DNA of 64,000 bases from NCBI GenBank assembly GCA_021323855.1, contig JAJPKE010000015.1, positions 186,001 through 250,000 on the forward strand, read 5' to 3'. The notes under the pieces are model-generated. The model searched no databases. It was not told the DNA's origin and saw nothing but the letters and a program-made list of their open reading frames with translations. The translations under genes and the position numbers were made by a program. This DNA comes from Chloroflexota bacterium (lineage in GTDB: Bacteria > Chloroflexota > Ktedonobacteria > Ktedonobacterales > JADMIN01). Each line of letters starts with the position of its first letter. Position 1 is the stretch's first letter. Of this stretch, positions 1-7,867 are shown piece after piece.

Positions 1-1
1 C

Positions 2-130
2 GAACAGATAGAGCGGATGGGTGAGACCTTCCTGAAGCTCGAACAGAAATTGGAGGAGTTGAAAACCGTCTTTGGTCTGGAAGGAGAGGACCTCAATCTG
101 AATCTCGGCCCATTAGGCGATCTCCTCTAG
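2..130 (+). CDS. gvpK: Gas vesicle protein GvpK, C-terminal part (cut by window edge)
   Basis: Only the last 42 codons lie in the window; the reading frame enters from the left edge and stops with TAG at 128-130. The tail has a Glu/Lys-rich helix followed by DLNLNLGPLGDLL, which matches the highly conserved C-terminus of GvpK (typically DLNLDLGPLGxLL). GvpK is a minor gas vesicle assembly protein found in nearly all gvp clusters. It is followed after about 70 bp by a gvpA/J-family gene on the same strand, as expected for a gvp operon. The identification rests on this short but distinctive tail plus context. Confidence 0.85.
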   Translation, partial: EQIERMGETFLKLEQKLEELKTVFGLEGEDLNLNLGPLGDLL

Positions 131-200
131 AGAAACCAGTCTGTTGACAACAGCTTGCCTCACTATGTGAAGCGGCCTACAAGAGAAATGAGGAAGGAGC

Positions 201-656
201 ATGGATACGACCTATAGCGCATTCGAGGGGCAGGCGACGCGGCGTCAGATAGCTGACCAACGTCTTGGGCCTCCCAGCCAGAGGACGGCAAATCTGGCTG
301 AAGTCCTGGAGCGTGTCCTGGATAAAGGAATCGTCATCGCGGGCGATATCACTATTTCGCTTGCCGACGTGCAACTCCTGACTATCAAGGTGCGTTTGCT
401 CATTGCGTCGCTTGATAAGGCGCAGGAGGTGGGCATCAACTGGTGGCAGTCGGATGCTTCACTGTCGTCACGCGCGCACCAGTTGGAGGAGGAAAATCGC
501 CTGCTGCGGGAACGTCTTGATCGTCTGGAGGCGAGACTCGCGCCAGACTCCGGCGGCGAACATGACAGCCAACCTATCGAGGATGACCCAGCAGTGGAAC
601 ACGCAACGCTCATTCCTGCATGGGAGGGAACATCCGAAACCGCCGCCCGCCGATAA
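201..656 (+). CDS. GvpA/GvpJ-family gas vesicle protein
   Basis: 151-residue protein whose residues about 30-85 form the gas vesicle structural fold: LAEVLERVLDKGIVIAGD followed by ISLADVQLLTIKVRLLIAS. This is the two-helix/beta-hairpin GvpA-type core. The longer charged C-terminal extension (a heptad-like EEENRLLRERLDRLEARL helix, then an acidic tail) favours a minor GvpJ/GvpM/GvpS-type component over the main rib protein GvpA, which is about 70-75 residues. The ATG at 201 is preceded by an aaggag ribosome site. It lies between gvpK and a Gly-rich gene on the + strand. The main gvpA is probably outside the window. Confidence 0.88.
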   Translation: MDTTYSAFEGQATRRQIADQRLGPPSQRTANLAEVLERVLDKGIVIAGDITISLADVQLLTIKVRLLIASLDKAQEVGINWWQSDASLSSRAHQLEEENRLLRERLDRLEARLAPDSGGEHDSQPIEDDPAVEHATLIPAWEGTSETAARR

Positions 657-716
657 ACCAGAGCAATCCACAACTGAAGCGTAGTGCTCACCAGATTCAG
701 GAAGGAGAATCACAGT

Positions 717-1193
717 ATGACAGAGCAACAGCAGAACCCGCAGGATCAAGACACCATGAGAAATGCGGCCCCGAATCCACCTCCCAATCCATCTGAAGTG
801 CAGCCTGCTGTGCCCAACGCTCAACAGCCAGCCCAGCAGCAAGGCGCGGTCCCCGCTGGCGGACAATCTGCGGGAAATGTCAATGTAGGAGGTGTTGTCG
901 GAGGCCTGGGGCAGGGTGTTGGAGAAGCAGTTGGCGGCGTCGGCCAGGGGCTTGGCCAGGCGGTCGGCGGTCTTGGCCAGGGAGTTGGTCAGGCAGTTGG
1001 GGGTATTCTTGGCGGCGTGCTCGGCGGCCAGGGCGCGCCCGCCCAGCAGCAGACGCCGCCCCCAGCGCCTGCTGCTGCGCAACCAGCCGCCCCTCAGCCC
1101 CCAGTCCAGCGCACGCCTCCGGCTAACGCGCAGAGGACGGACCCAAGCGCTGGTGCGAAGGATCAAGAGAATACGCCTGAGAGAACACAGTAG
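717..1193 (+). CDS. Gly/Pro/Gln-rich protein of the gas vesicle cluster
   Basis: 158 residues when started at the ATG at 717, chosen because gaaggag sits 10 bp upstream (701-707); an in-frame upstream start has no such site. There is a polar Gln/Asn/Pro-rich N-terminus, then a central segment of near-periodic 11-residue units of the form GGLGQGVGxAV, repeated about four times, then GGILGGVLGG and a Pro/Gln/Ala-rich tail. Such a glycine-zipper-like stretch could insert into or pack against a hydrophobic surface. No family was recognised. Being last in the gvpK-gvpJ run suggests an accessory or coat role in gas vesicles, which is inference. Confidence 0.7.
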   Translation: MTEQQQNPQDQDTMRNAAPNPPPNPSEVQPAVPNAQQPAQQQGAVPAGGQSAGNVNVGGVVGGLGQGVGEAVGGVGQGLGQAVGGLGQGVGQAVGGILGGVLGGQGAPAQQQTPPPAPAAAQPAAPQPPVQRTPPANAQRTDPSAGAKDQENTPERTQ

Positions 1194-1255
1194 GGTAGCG
1201 TACCTGCAATCCGGTGTTTGCAGTTATATCTGTACAAACTCCGGATTGCAGACTT

Positions 1256-1588
1256 TCAGTTGGTCGCTTCAGCATGGCCATCGGAAACCTCTGGATGTGC
1301 GCTTGTTTCGCTCTCCTCGATAGCCGTTGCTTCCTGTGTCAGCGATTCTTTATAGTTGCGTATCTCGTTGAGACGTTGCAGCAGTTCATCCTCTTTTGCC
1401 TGATACTCAGCATCATCAATTTCACCAGCCTGATAGCGCAGGCCAAGCTGCAAGAGTTCACCCTGCACCTTGTTCTCGTCCAATGCCTCAGACTCCACCT
1501 CGCCCTGAATGGCATTGAGGATGAACTCAAAACCACGAACTGGCCCTTTGACTGGCGCCGTGATAATATTACCGAGCAACTTCAACAT
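1256..1588 (-). CDS. gvpG: Gas vesicle protein GvpG
   Basis: 110 residues beginning MLKLLGNIITAPVKGPVRGF, the typical GvpG opening, followed by a charged helix with the family's QLGLRYQAGEIDDAEYQAKEDELLQRLNEI pattern (QxxYExGEIxxxEYxxxExxLLxRL). GvpG is a small cytoplasmic accessory protein that helps nucleate gas vesicle assembly together with GvpF/L. The start at 1588 was chosen over a longer in-frame extension because cggaggaggg lies just upstream and the family begins here. It overlaps the end of gvpF/L by 20 bp, implying translational coupling. The acidic tail beyond the usual 80-90 residues is variable. Confidence 0.9.
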   Translation of the reverse strand: MLKLLGNIITAPVKGPVRGFEFILNAIQGEVESEALDENKVQGELLQLGLRYQAGEIDDAEYQAKEDELLQRLNEIRNYKESLTQEATAIEESETSAHPEVSDGHAEATN

Positions 1589-2396
1589 CCTGGCTTCCCT
1601 CCTCCGTGCCGGTGACAATGCTGACAAAGTTGTAGGGAGGCAGCAGCCCGGTATATTCAACGATGAGCCGTCCGTTCTGCATTTGACGCAGTCGGTCCAG
1701 TTGAGCCTCGAAAGCGGGGATTTGCTGCTTATCCACCAGGAATGACGCATTGAGAATCATGAGGTCCGTGAAATTGTTGCCGACGCGCGTATCAACCACT
1801 GCTGGTTGCAGCGCGTTCAGCACGTTCGTGGCTTCTTGCTCGCTCTTGCGCTCAATCGCATGTGCAATAAGCTCGCCCAACTGCGTCCGCTCGTCATAGG
1901 TCTGCTCTGGCGTGGTGCCTGCGATCTGCTCGCGGAGCGCCTGAATTGATTCATCTTCCGCCGCGATTTCCTCAAACAGGCGATCTTTCACCCACAGGAC
2001 TTTCACCCCCAATTCTCCGCGCCCGTGGACCTGGTTGAGCGCCTGATGCAAATCGTTGGATAGGGCTTCTAGCAGTTGCTGTCGTACCGCCTGATCGTCT
2101 TCAGCCACCGTTCCAAAACTTACTGGCAGCACGTCCGCCTGCTCCATCACCTTCTCAACCACCTGCTCATGCGCCGTCAAACCCTCGCGTGTCACATCAT
2201 AGGAGTCATATGGCGAGTCGCTGACAATTGCCGCCAGATCAGAGGAGGTGACTGCGCGTACTGGTTCTCCATTGATACCCGAAATACCAAGCGCCCGCCC
2301 ATCTGTCTGAGTTGCCGGCGCTGACTGGGCCGATGTGACACAGTAGATATAGGTACCAGCACGCTGGTCTGTCTGCTCAGGTTGAGTCGAAGTCAT
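1569..2396 (-). CDS. Gas vesicle protein GvpF/GvpL
   Basis: 275-residue protein of the GvpL/GvpF family, accessory proteins needed for early gas vesicle assembly that bind the structural GvpA. Visible features are the N-terminal TYIYCVT strand, the conserved stretch VRAVTSSDLAAIVSD, a HEQVVEKVMEQADVLPVSFGT motif typical of the family, and a C-terminal TGLLPPYNFVSI near the end. A ribosome site (agaaagagg) precedes the ATG at 2396. It lies directly upstream of gvpG with overlapping ends. Whether it is F or L cannot be decided from one copy, so no symbol is given. Confidence 0.92.
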   Translation of the reverse strand: MTSTQPEQTDQRAGTYIYCVTSAQSAPATQTDGRALGISGINGEPVRAVTSSDLAAIVSDSPYDSYDVTREGLTAHEQVVEKVMEQADVLPVSFGTVAEDDQAVRQQLLEALSNDLHQALNQVHGRGELGVKVLWVKDRLFEEIAAEDESIQALREQIAGTTPEQTYDERTQLGELIAHAIERKSEQEATNVLNALQPAVVDTRVGNNFTDLMILNASFLVDKQQIPAFEAQLDRLRQMQNGRLIVEYTGLLPPYNFVSIVTGTEEGSQDVEVAR

Positions 2397-2468
2397 CCCT
2401 TTACCTCTTTCTCTATTGCCGGGTTGCTCATGCGCCTGCTTATGACGATACTGCCAGAGAGACCAGCT

Positions 2469-3047
2469 TTATTGGCTCTGCTGGCTTTGCTGCTGCTCTG
2501 GCGCCTGTTGCGCTGGTAGAACTTGCGGTTGTTGAGCCGGTTGCGCCGTTGCTTGTTGTGTCGTCTGTTGTGCACGCTGTTGTTGCGCCCCCGCTTGGGC
2601 AGCCGGTTGCGCCCGCTCATCGGATTGAACCGGAGGCTGTTGTTGCGGTTGCTGTTGTGGATTCGCCTGTATCTGTGGTTGGGATGGCGCTGTCGCGGTT
2701 GTCTCTGGTTGAATCTGCGCCGGCTGTGCCTGCGGCTGGATTTGCGGTTGAGCAGCCGGGGCTTCTACCACAGTCGTTGATGCAGGACGCGCCGCAAGGG
2801 ACGTTGCCGCCATATCTTCGGCATACTTCTGATAGGTTTCCACAGAAGCCACCACAGCGCGCGCTTCAACGGTGAGGGCTTCAATGCTGAGGACAGAAAC
2901 TCGTGCCCATATGTCAATCACGATGCCTTTGTTCAGGATGCGGTCAACCAATTCGAGCAGCATGCCGCCGCTCTCTCCTGGTCCTCGCGGTGGCTTGGAG
3001 ACTCCCGATTGCCCACCACTGGTCCCTGCTGCGCTTCGTAAACCCAT
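2469..3047 (-). CDS. GvpA/GvpJ-family protein with long Gln/Pro tail
   Basis: 192 residues. Residues about 25-85 carry the GvpA-type core ([44 protein letters not shown]), closely resembling true GvpA. From about residue 95 the chain becomes an extremely Gln/Pro/Ala-rich low-complexity tail of about 95 residues. GvpA proper is about 70-75 residues, so this is a GvpJ/M/S-like minor component or a tail-extended rib protein. The ggag site upstream of ATG 3047 supports the start. The tail could sit outside the vesicle shell as a hydrophilic brush (inference). Confidence 0.85.
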   Translation of the reverse strand: MGLRSAAGTSGGQSGVSKPPRGPGESGGMLLELVDRILNKGIVIDIWARVSVLSIEALTVEARAVVASVETYQKYAEDMAATSLAARPASTTVVEAPAAQPQIQPQAQPAQIQPETTATAPSQPQIQANPQQQPQQQPPVQSDERAQPAAQAGAQQQRAQQTTQQATAQPAQQPQVLPAQQAPEQQQSQQSQ

Positions 3048-3120
3048 TGATTCTCCGTCCTTTTCTGAATTTTCTGAAACTTGCTAAACACGCCTGGCTG
3101 GACTCCAACTACTCGTTCTG

Positions 3121-4026
3121 CTACTCTTTCGTGTCCTGCTTCTCTTTTTCTTTCTCTTTCTCGGTGTCTTTGTTGGCGCCAGATTGCGCCATCGAGCCTG
3201 CCAGTGCCAGCAACGCCAGCGCCAGAGCCAGCCGCACCAGATTCCCCTGATTCCGGCGGAGGGTGGCGATCAGCGCCTCAGTTATCGTTTTGAGCATATC
3301 CGCCGTGTTCCGCCCGGCCTCTCCAAAATCTCCGTGGAGTGACGCCTGGATCGTTTGCTCGCTCTTCTGCGTCACGGTGGTGCGTATCGCTTCGGCAAAG
3401 ATGGTTCCAAGAAATTCGCGCAGGATTACCTGAAGCATCTGCTCGGTCTTGGCCGCCATTTCCTGGCCGTTCATGTCATCTGGCACCATCTTGAACAGAT
3501 TTTGTAGCAACGTATGGAGTCCCTGTTCCGCCTGTTGCTGGATCGCCGTGTGCATAGCTTCACTCAGCGTCGCAGTCAGCACGCCAACTAGCGCTGATTG
3601 AAGCACTGGACCCATCTGCTGCCCCACCTGCCCTAATTCGCGGCGCAGCGTCTCGCTCACGGGGTGTTGCGTCGCGGTTTGCAGAGCTGAACCGGCAGGT
3701 GAGACCGTTTGTGTTAGCTGAGTTTTCGCGTCGTGAGGAGGCTTTTGCCCCTTAGATGCGGCTGCTTTTGGTGCGGGAGCTTCTGCGCTGGCGCTGGCAT
3801 TCCCTTTCTCCGTGTCTATGTCTAGTGCATCTCTTGCTGCCGTCCGCTGTTGCGCGAGTTCTTGAGCCATCTGTTGCCGGAACTCCTCAACAACCGGCTG
3901 GATGGCCTGCGAAATTTGCTGTTCGAGCATCTGGCGAATATCCAGATCGGAGGTTCGCGTTTGCTCTTGCGTGGCGGGCGCGGAAGACTTCTCCCCCGCC
4001 CGTTCTGGATTCTCTACACTTGTCAT
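3121..4026 (-). CDS. Unrecognised helical membrane-anchored protein, gas vesicle cluster
   Basis: 301 residues, family not recognised. Residues 34-55 carry an amphipathic unit, QQISQAIQPVVEEFRQQM, that recurs in the neighbouring upstream gene. A Pro/Ala/Lys-rich linker (70-100) follows, then a long helical region (125-255), one likely membrane segment at about 262-280 (LVRLALALALLALAGSMA), and a very charged tail of alternating Glu and Lys. An aaggag site precedes the ATG at 4026. It is part of a leftward run with the next upstream gene, the gvpA/J-like gene, gvpF/L and gvpG. A gas vesicle accessory role is inferred from position only. Confidence 0.75.
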   Translation of the reverse strand: MTSVENPERAGEKSSAPATQEQTRTSDLDIRQMLEQQISQAIQPVVEEFRQQMAQELAQQRTAARDALDIDTEKGNASASAEAPAPKAAASKGQKPPHDAKTQLTQTVSPAGSALQTATQHPVSETLRRELGQVGQQMGPVLQSALVGVLTATLSEAMHTAIQQQAEQGLHTLLQNLFKMVPDDMNGQEMAAKTEQMLQVILREFLGTIFAEAIRTTVTQKSEQTIQASLHGDFGEAGRNTADMLKTITEALIATLRRNQGNLVRLALALALLALAGSMAQSGANKDTEKEKEKEKQDTKE

Positions 4027-4126
4027 CCCATTTCTCCTTATGTCGAGATGACGACCACTTTATTCACCTGGGTACTGACGGTTAGTGGTAGGTGCTAGAG
4101 CCTACCTGAGAGCAGGGGAAAGCGCA

Positions 4127-5017
4127 TTATGCAGTCGCGGGCGCCTGCTGTGCTGCTTGGCCCTTTTGTTCTTCTGGCTGGCCGTCCTGTTTGCCGGATT
4201 CTGGTTGTGGCACCAACTTATTTGCCATGCCCATGAGCGTGCTTTGAAGCATGCCTCTCAGTCCCCCTGCGATGCCGCCACCAACAGCCCCAATGCCCTT
4301 TTTGGCTGCTCCACCTAGCGATTGCAGCCCCTCAAACAGCGCCAGCAAGATGACGACCAGCAGATTTAAGACGGCCTTCAGGAGTGCAACCACTGTTCTG
4401 AACAACGCGCGCAGCGTTCTTGCCAGCCATTGCATCGTCTCTTTGAGGGCTTTCACCGTCCGTTGGATTGCCTCCTGGAGTTTCGTCTGTGGAGGCCGTT
4501 CCTCTTCCTGCTTTGCCTCTGCCACGGTTTGATCAACCTGTGTCTCCACTTCCTGGCGCATCGGCTCTATTGCCTGGCTTACCTGACGATGCAGGTCCTC
4601 TGTACTCATCTTGAGCACATAGTCCAACTGCTGATGGACCGCCTCTTCGACATTCTCACGCAAGTCGTCCAGCACCGGGTCCATTGCGTCGCTAATCTGC
4701 TGTTGCAGCACAGCAGTCAAAGGCGATTTTTCGTCCACCTTCTGATGGCCATTGCGCTGATCTTGCTGTCCTTCACTGGCTTGCGGTGCATTGGGTTGTG
4801 GGTCCTGCGCTTTGTCGTTCCCCTGATGAGGCTGATCTGTTGGGCTTTCGCGTAGTGACTGGCGTGCCTGCTCCATTTGCTCGCGGATAATGGTATCCAT
4901 CTGCTGGTGCAACTCCGCCATAATCGGCTGGAGTGCTTGCTCCAGGCTATTTTGCGAGAGTTGTTCCTGGTCCTTCATCGCAGAAGTTTGCTGTTCATTC
5001 GCCTGTTGACTTACCAT
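4127..5017 (-). CDS. Unrecognised coiled-coil/membrane protein, gas vesicle cluster
   Basis: 296 residues, apparent first gene of the leftward gas vesicle run. Three related amphipathic units are visible at about 24-40 (SLEQALQPIMAELHQQM), 104-130 (QQQISDAMDPVLDDLRENV) and 141-163 (RQVSQAIEPMRQEVETQV); the next gene has a fourth. A hydrophobic segment at about 206-228 is followed by a Gly-rich stretch (GAAKKGIGAVGGGIAGG) reminiscent of the Gly-rich protein at 717-1193. The tail is polar. The ATG at 5017 follows an aggaaggtaggga site. No known family was recognised; the shared units mark it as a distant relative of its neighbour. Confidence 0.75.
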   Translation of the reverse strand: MVSQQANEQQTSAMKDQEQLSQNSLEQALQPIMAELHQQMDTIIREQMEQARQSLRESPTDQPHQGNDKAQDPQPNAPQASEGQQDQRNGHQKVDEKSPLTAVLQQQISDAMDPVLDDLRENVEEAVHQQLDYVLKMSTEDLHRQVSQAIEPMRQEVETQVDQTVAEAKQEEERPPQTKLQEAIQRTVKALKETMQWLARTLRALFRTVVALLKAVLNLLVVILLALFEGLQSLGGAAKKGIGAVGGGIAGGLRGMLQSTLMGMANKLVPQPESGKQDGQPEEQKGQAAQQAPATA

Positions 5018-5165
5018 ACTCTACTCCCTACCTTCCTGTACTTCCTAACGGACAATCCCATCTATGAACCTTTCGCTCAAGTTTCCTTGCGCCGGTCCTC
5101 GACGAAATCCTTCTGGGAAGCCGTGCAGAAAGTGTGCCAGCACCTGACACTGGATGGTTGCAGCC

Positions 5166-5205
5166 TGGGCAGGCCGGTTAAGAGTGCGCTGGTGTCGAGA
5201 TAATT
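5166..5205 (-). pseudogene. Short remnant of a PIN-domain toxin gene
   Basis: In one minus-strand frame this stretch reads NYLDTSALLTGLP, matching the hallmark N-terminal strand of PIN ribonucleases (YLDTSALL, containing the first catalytic Asp). The intact PIN gene at 5427-5939 begins the same way. There is no start and no recognisable continuation, so it would be a decayed fragment abutting the outer edge of the truncated tRNA-Sec repeat. A fragment this short could be chance, although the motif is specific. Confidence 0.3.
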
Positions 5206-5208
5206 GGG

Positions 5209-5275
5209 GGCAGAGGCGTATGGGAGTCGAACCCACCCACGAACGCGCCGGCGCCCGTGCAACAATTTTGAAGAC
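5209..5275 (-). repeat. Truncated tRNA-Sec 3' half, distal attachment site
   Basis: 67 bp that match 11092-11158 at 65 positions (differences at 5217 and 5249). On the minus strand it contains the anticodon loop CTTCAAA, the long variable arm, the T arm and the 3' acceptor strand of a selenocysteine tRNA, but the 5' half is replaced by unrelated sequence. Homology begins one or two bases before the anticodon loop, the usual crossover zone for tyrosine integrases using tRNA genes. It therefore marks the far end of an integrated island. Confidence 0.85.
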
Positions 5276-5426
5276 CTCCGGTTGGTGTTCGTGACTGTCC
5301 ACCGCTGTCTCTCAATCAGGATTTTTCGGCGTTCGTTTTCGTCTTTGTCCGCCACTATCCGCCAGTATTTGGTCTGGATGTTGTACGAATGTTGTACGCC
5401 GTAGTCTAAGCCTAGCTTAACCTTGC

Positions 5427-5939
5427 TCAGTTCCCGCTCAGATGATTGAGTGGACTATCAACCGTAAAGCCTTCAGTGAGCGCCGCTTCATTCAGCCGTT
5501 TGTCCTCGGTGAGAAAAATGGGGTCGCCTAGTGCTGCCTCACCCCGCGCTACCCTGGCCGCGTCTGAGAGACGGGCAATGTCGCGGGCTGTCAATGCACA
5601 GGCCAGTTGTATGGCATCATAGCCTTTCAGCGCCCGAACACTGCATAAGTCGGCTGCGCGCCGCACAATGGGGCTGACCACTGGAATAATATTGTAGTGG
5701 CCGCCATCCACTTGACTCCAAAAGAGCGCGAGGGCATTTTCACAGGTCCGCTTGCGCAAGGTTCCTCCGCGTACCAGTTGGTTGAGGGAAGCAGCGATTT
5801 CCGCTTCGGTGACTTCTGCCAGGGTGATTGTATTCTGGTTGGCAGAGGCGCAGAGATTTTCCACCCAGGCATGCCCAGGCGCACGCTTCAGCAAGCGGGG
5901 CAAGAGCGCGCTGGTATCAAGAAAATAGAGAGCCGGCAT
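5427..5939 (-). CDS. PIN-domain ribonuclease toxin (VapC-like)
   Basis: 170-residue PIN-domain protein. It opens with PALYFLDTSALLPRLL, holding the first catalytic Asp. TEAEIAASLNQL carries the central acidic residue, and LKGYDAIQLACAL has the conserved Asp of the third motif (usually hRxxDAixxA). PIN toxins are metal-dependent RNases that cut tRNA, rRNA or mRNA and are inhibited by a co-expressed antitoxin. The gene starts 25 bp after the stop of the antitoxin-like gene at 5965-6333 on the same strand, the standard toxin-antitoxin layout. A gaggggcagg site precedes ATG 5939. It lies inside the tRNA-Sec island, where such modules often act as stabilisers. Confidence 0.85.
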   Translation of the reverse strand: MPALYFLDTSALLPRLLKRAPGHAWVENLCASANQNTITLAEVTEAEIAASLNQLVRGGTLRKRTCENALALFWSQVDGGHYNIIPVVSPIVRRAADLCSVRALKGYDAIQLACALTARDIARLSDAARVARGEAALGDPIFLTEDKRLNEAALTEGFTVDSPLNHLSGN

Positions 5940-5964
5940 ACGTCCTGCCCCTCGCTCATCTTAC

Positions 5965-6333
5965 TCAACGGCGTTCGATTAAATCGAGGATACTCAAGCC
6001 GGATTGTTCCAGGGCATCACTCAGCGCGTTGCCAACCTCCTCCTCGAACTTTGCGCGCTCCGGCGTTCCTGGCTTAGGCAGATCGGCCACACCAGGATAC
6101 GGCGGCAAGCTCTTGGGGTCCACGAGATAACCGTGTGAACGCATCAAAGCAAGGAAATCCTCTTTTGCCTGTTGTGCCTGCTGGTCAGGGGTATGTGCCG
6201 GCTGCTGTGAGCTAAATCGCTCGGTAATGGCAGCGGCTGCCAGTTCTTCGGGAGATTGGTGTACCTGCTCGCCAGCGGATTTCAGCGCCTCATAGGCATC
6301 ATCAGGAACCGAGATGGTGATCATTTTGGACAT
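5965..6333 (-). CDS. Antitoxin-like protein with N-terminal ribbon-helix-helix type segment
   Basis: 122 residues. The N-terminus MITISVPDDAYEALKSAGEQVHQSPEELAAAAI resembles ribbon-helix-helix (CopG/VapB-like) DNA-binding antitoxins: one beta strand with alternating hydrophobics and two helices. The C-terminal half is polar with a FLALMRSHGYL helix and an acidic segment that could cover the toxin. It lies directly upstream of the PIN gene with a strong ctaggaggg site before ATG 6333. Such antitoxins neutralise the RNase and usually repress their own operon. The fold is recognised by pattern only, the pairing by context. Confidence 0.75.
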   Translation of the reverse strand: MSKMITISVPDDAYEALKSAGEQVHQSPEELAAAAITERFSSQQPAHTPDQQAQQAKEDFLALMRSHGYLVDPKSLPPYPGVADLPKPGTPERAKFEEEVGNALSDALEQSGLSILDLIERR

Positions 6334-6703
6334 GGCTACTTCCCTCCTAGCTCTGCCTCATGATACCACTTCGACCTGCCAAGCAGCACGTTTGCACTTG
6401 CAGCCTGCTATTACCCTGAGAATAGCTATAGACTCTCCCCACGGTCAGGACAGGACCCAACTGGTCCATCTCGCATGTTCGTCCTTATCCGTCGCTATAC
6501 TCCGAGATCGGAAAAAATCGACGAAAGCACCTAACTTTGTTCGCCAGTGTCCACAGGTGTCCGTATGCGTGGGGGTCAAAATGGGGGTCAACCCAAAAGC
6601 TCTAACTATGACTGCCATACTTCCGTATAGGAGGTGTGCGAGCTGGCAGTGGAAATCTTAAATGTTTGAACAGTAAGTGCATCCCAGAAGAGAAGTACAT
6701 ACA
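6334..6703. other. Intergenic stretch within the island
   Basis: 370 bp between the divergent antitoxin and membrane-sensor genes, so it should hold both promoters, although I could not fix a convincing -35/-10 pair. The part around 6470-6600 contains degenerate motifs (minus strand: GACACTGGCGAACAAAG, GGATAAGGACGAAC, and two close copies of a TTGACCCCCA-type element) that recur in other noncoding parts of the island. No supportable gene is present. Confidence 0.5.
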
Positions 6704-7867
6704 ATGTCCAGAGGCCGCCAAAGTAATGATGCCATGACACCACAGCAAGTGGTTGTTCGATCACTGAGACTCCGGCGGAGAGGTCGAGCGGCTCTTTTGG
6801 TGGTCTTGATTTTCTTTCTGCTAACTTTCATTGCCAACGCGGCTTTTTCCACTGTTGTACAGGATTTCCTAAACGACAGAGCATTTCCATGGATTCATGG
6901 AGATTTAGTGCCGCGATTGTATGACGTTTGGCGATTCCTAAGTCAACCACAAACTGTTGTCTTACTAGCAGCCGCAGGCCTGTTGCTGCTAGTCGTCGTC
7001 GCTTTTCTCATCCGCGCCCAAAAAGTTCGTAATGTGAGCAGAGCCATTACCATCAATGATCGAGAAGAAGGGGTTGAGATTTCTCTTGATGAGTTGAAAG
7101 AAAAAATGGAATCAATGGTCGCGCATGTAAGAGTCACTTTTCGGGAGTATGCTGATGAGGTCCAACGATTACGGTTAAGTGAACCGACACATACCAGTAA
7201 CCGAGACAAAGATATTGATGCTACTTCTCCTATCACGACACTTTTAACGCGGGCTGTACGTGTTCAAGAAATGATCACACTAACCATTCTCCAAGGAGCG
7301 AGACTTTGGGCAAGAGGAGGCCAGGAGCGCGACACATTGTTATCTGATTTGCTGACAGTCGTGATGGACTGTACACGCGGCTTTTATGGGGGCAGTGTTT
7401 TTCGTGCAGGCATTCTGGTGCCAAGCTCTACGGACCCTGATTGGCTTGTCTGGTATTCAGCCATAGGTCTATCTTACGAAGAGCTAAGGCACCGCTTCTA
7501 CATTGGTGCTGAGCCTGATAGTGAGGTTAAACGTCGAGGTGTCGCTGGTTACGCTTACATTACAAGAAAGCCTCAACTGTGCCGCATCGATCAAGAGGCT
7601 GGAACATTTAACCACCCTGAGTTTGTGAGCTTTTCTGATGACCCATCGCGCCCCGTATATAGCGCATTTGTTGCTCTTCCACTATGCGGAGATTGGCTGC
7701 TGCCGGAAACTGCACCACATGATAAGGAAAACTATGGAGTAATCTGTTTTGACAGTATGTATCCTAATATGTTCGATGACGACCCTGTTACTCAAAATAA
7801 CGTGGCTACCTGGATTTTTTCGCCGTTTCTGCGTGCTATCTACTTCTTACTTCAGTGGAGAGAATAG
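6704..7867 (+). CDS. Two-helix membrane protein with C-terminal sensor-like domain
   Basis: 387 residues from the ATG at 6704, which has an [14 protein letters not shown] 8 bp upstream; a GTG at 6677 has none. A basic N-terminus is followed by transmembrane segments at about 28-48 (LLVVLIFFLLTFIANAAF) and 84-104 (VVLLAAAGLLLLVVVAFLI), a helical linker rich in Glu/Lys (125-165) and a soluble domain of about 170 residues. The soluble part has the look of a GAF-type sensor fold (YGGSVFRAGILVPSS, WYSAIGLSYEEL, GVAGYAYITRKPQ, ENYGVICFDSMYP), with no catalytic motif seen. The GAF resemblance is a pattern-level judgement. It could sense a cytosolic ligand and signal to its island neighbours. Confidence 0.7.
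   Translation: MSRGRQSNDAMTPQQVVVRSLRLRRRGRAALLVVLIFFLLTFIANAAFSTVVQDFLNDRAFPWIHGDLVPRLYDVWRFLSQPQTVVLLAAAGLLLLVVVAFLIRAQKVRNVSRAITINDREEGVEISLDELKEKMESMVAHVRVTFREYADEVQRLRLSEPTHTSNRDKDIDATSPITTLLTRAVRVQEMITLTILQGARLWARGGQERDTLLSDLLTVVMDCTRGFYGGSVFRAGILVPSSTDPDWLVWYSAIGLSYEELRHRFYIGAEPDSEVKRRGVAGYAYITRKPQLCRIDQEAGTFNHPEFVSFSDDPSRPVYSAFVALPLCGDWLLPETAPHDKENYGVICFDSMYPNMFDDDPVTQNNVATWIFSPFLRAIYFLLQWRE

Noticed and set aside
5209..5275. Second functional tRNA-Sec
   Set aside because: Only the 3' half is present; no matching 5' acceptor strand or D arm precedes it, so it cannot fold as a tRNA.
5045..5404. Overlapping reading frames on both strands around the truncated tRNA
   Set aside because: They run through the tRNA-Sec fragment, lack ribosome sites and show no family features apart from the short PIN-like remnant noted separately.
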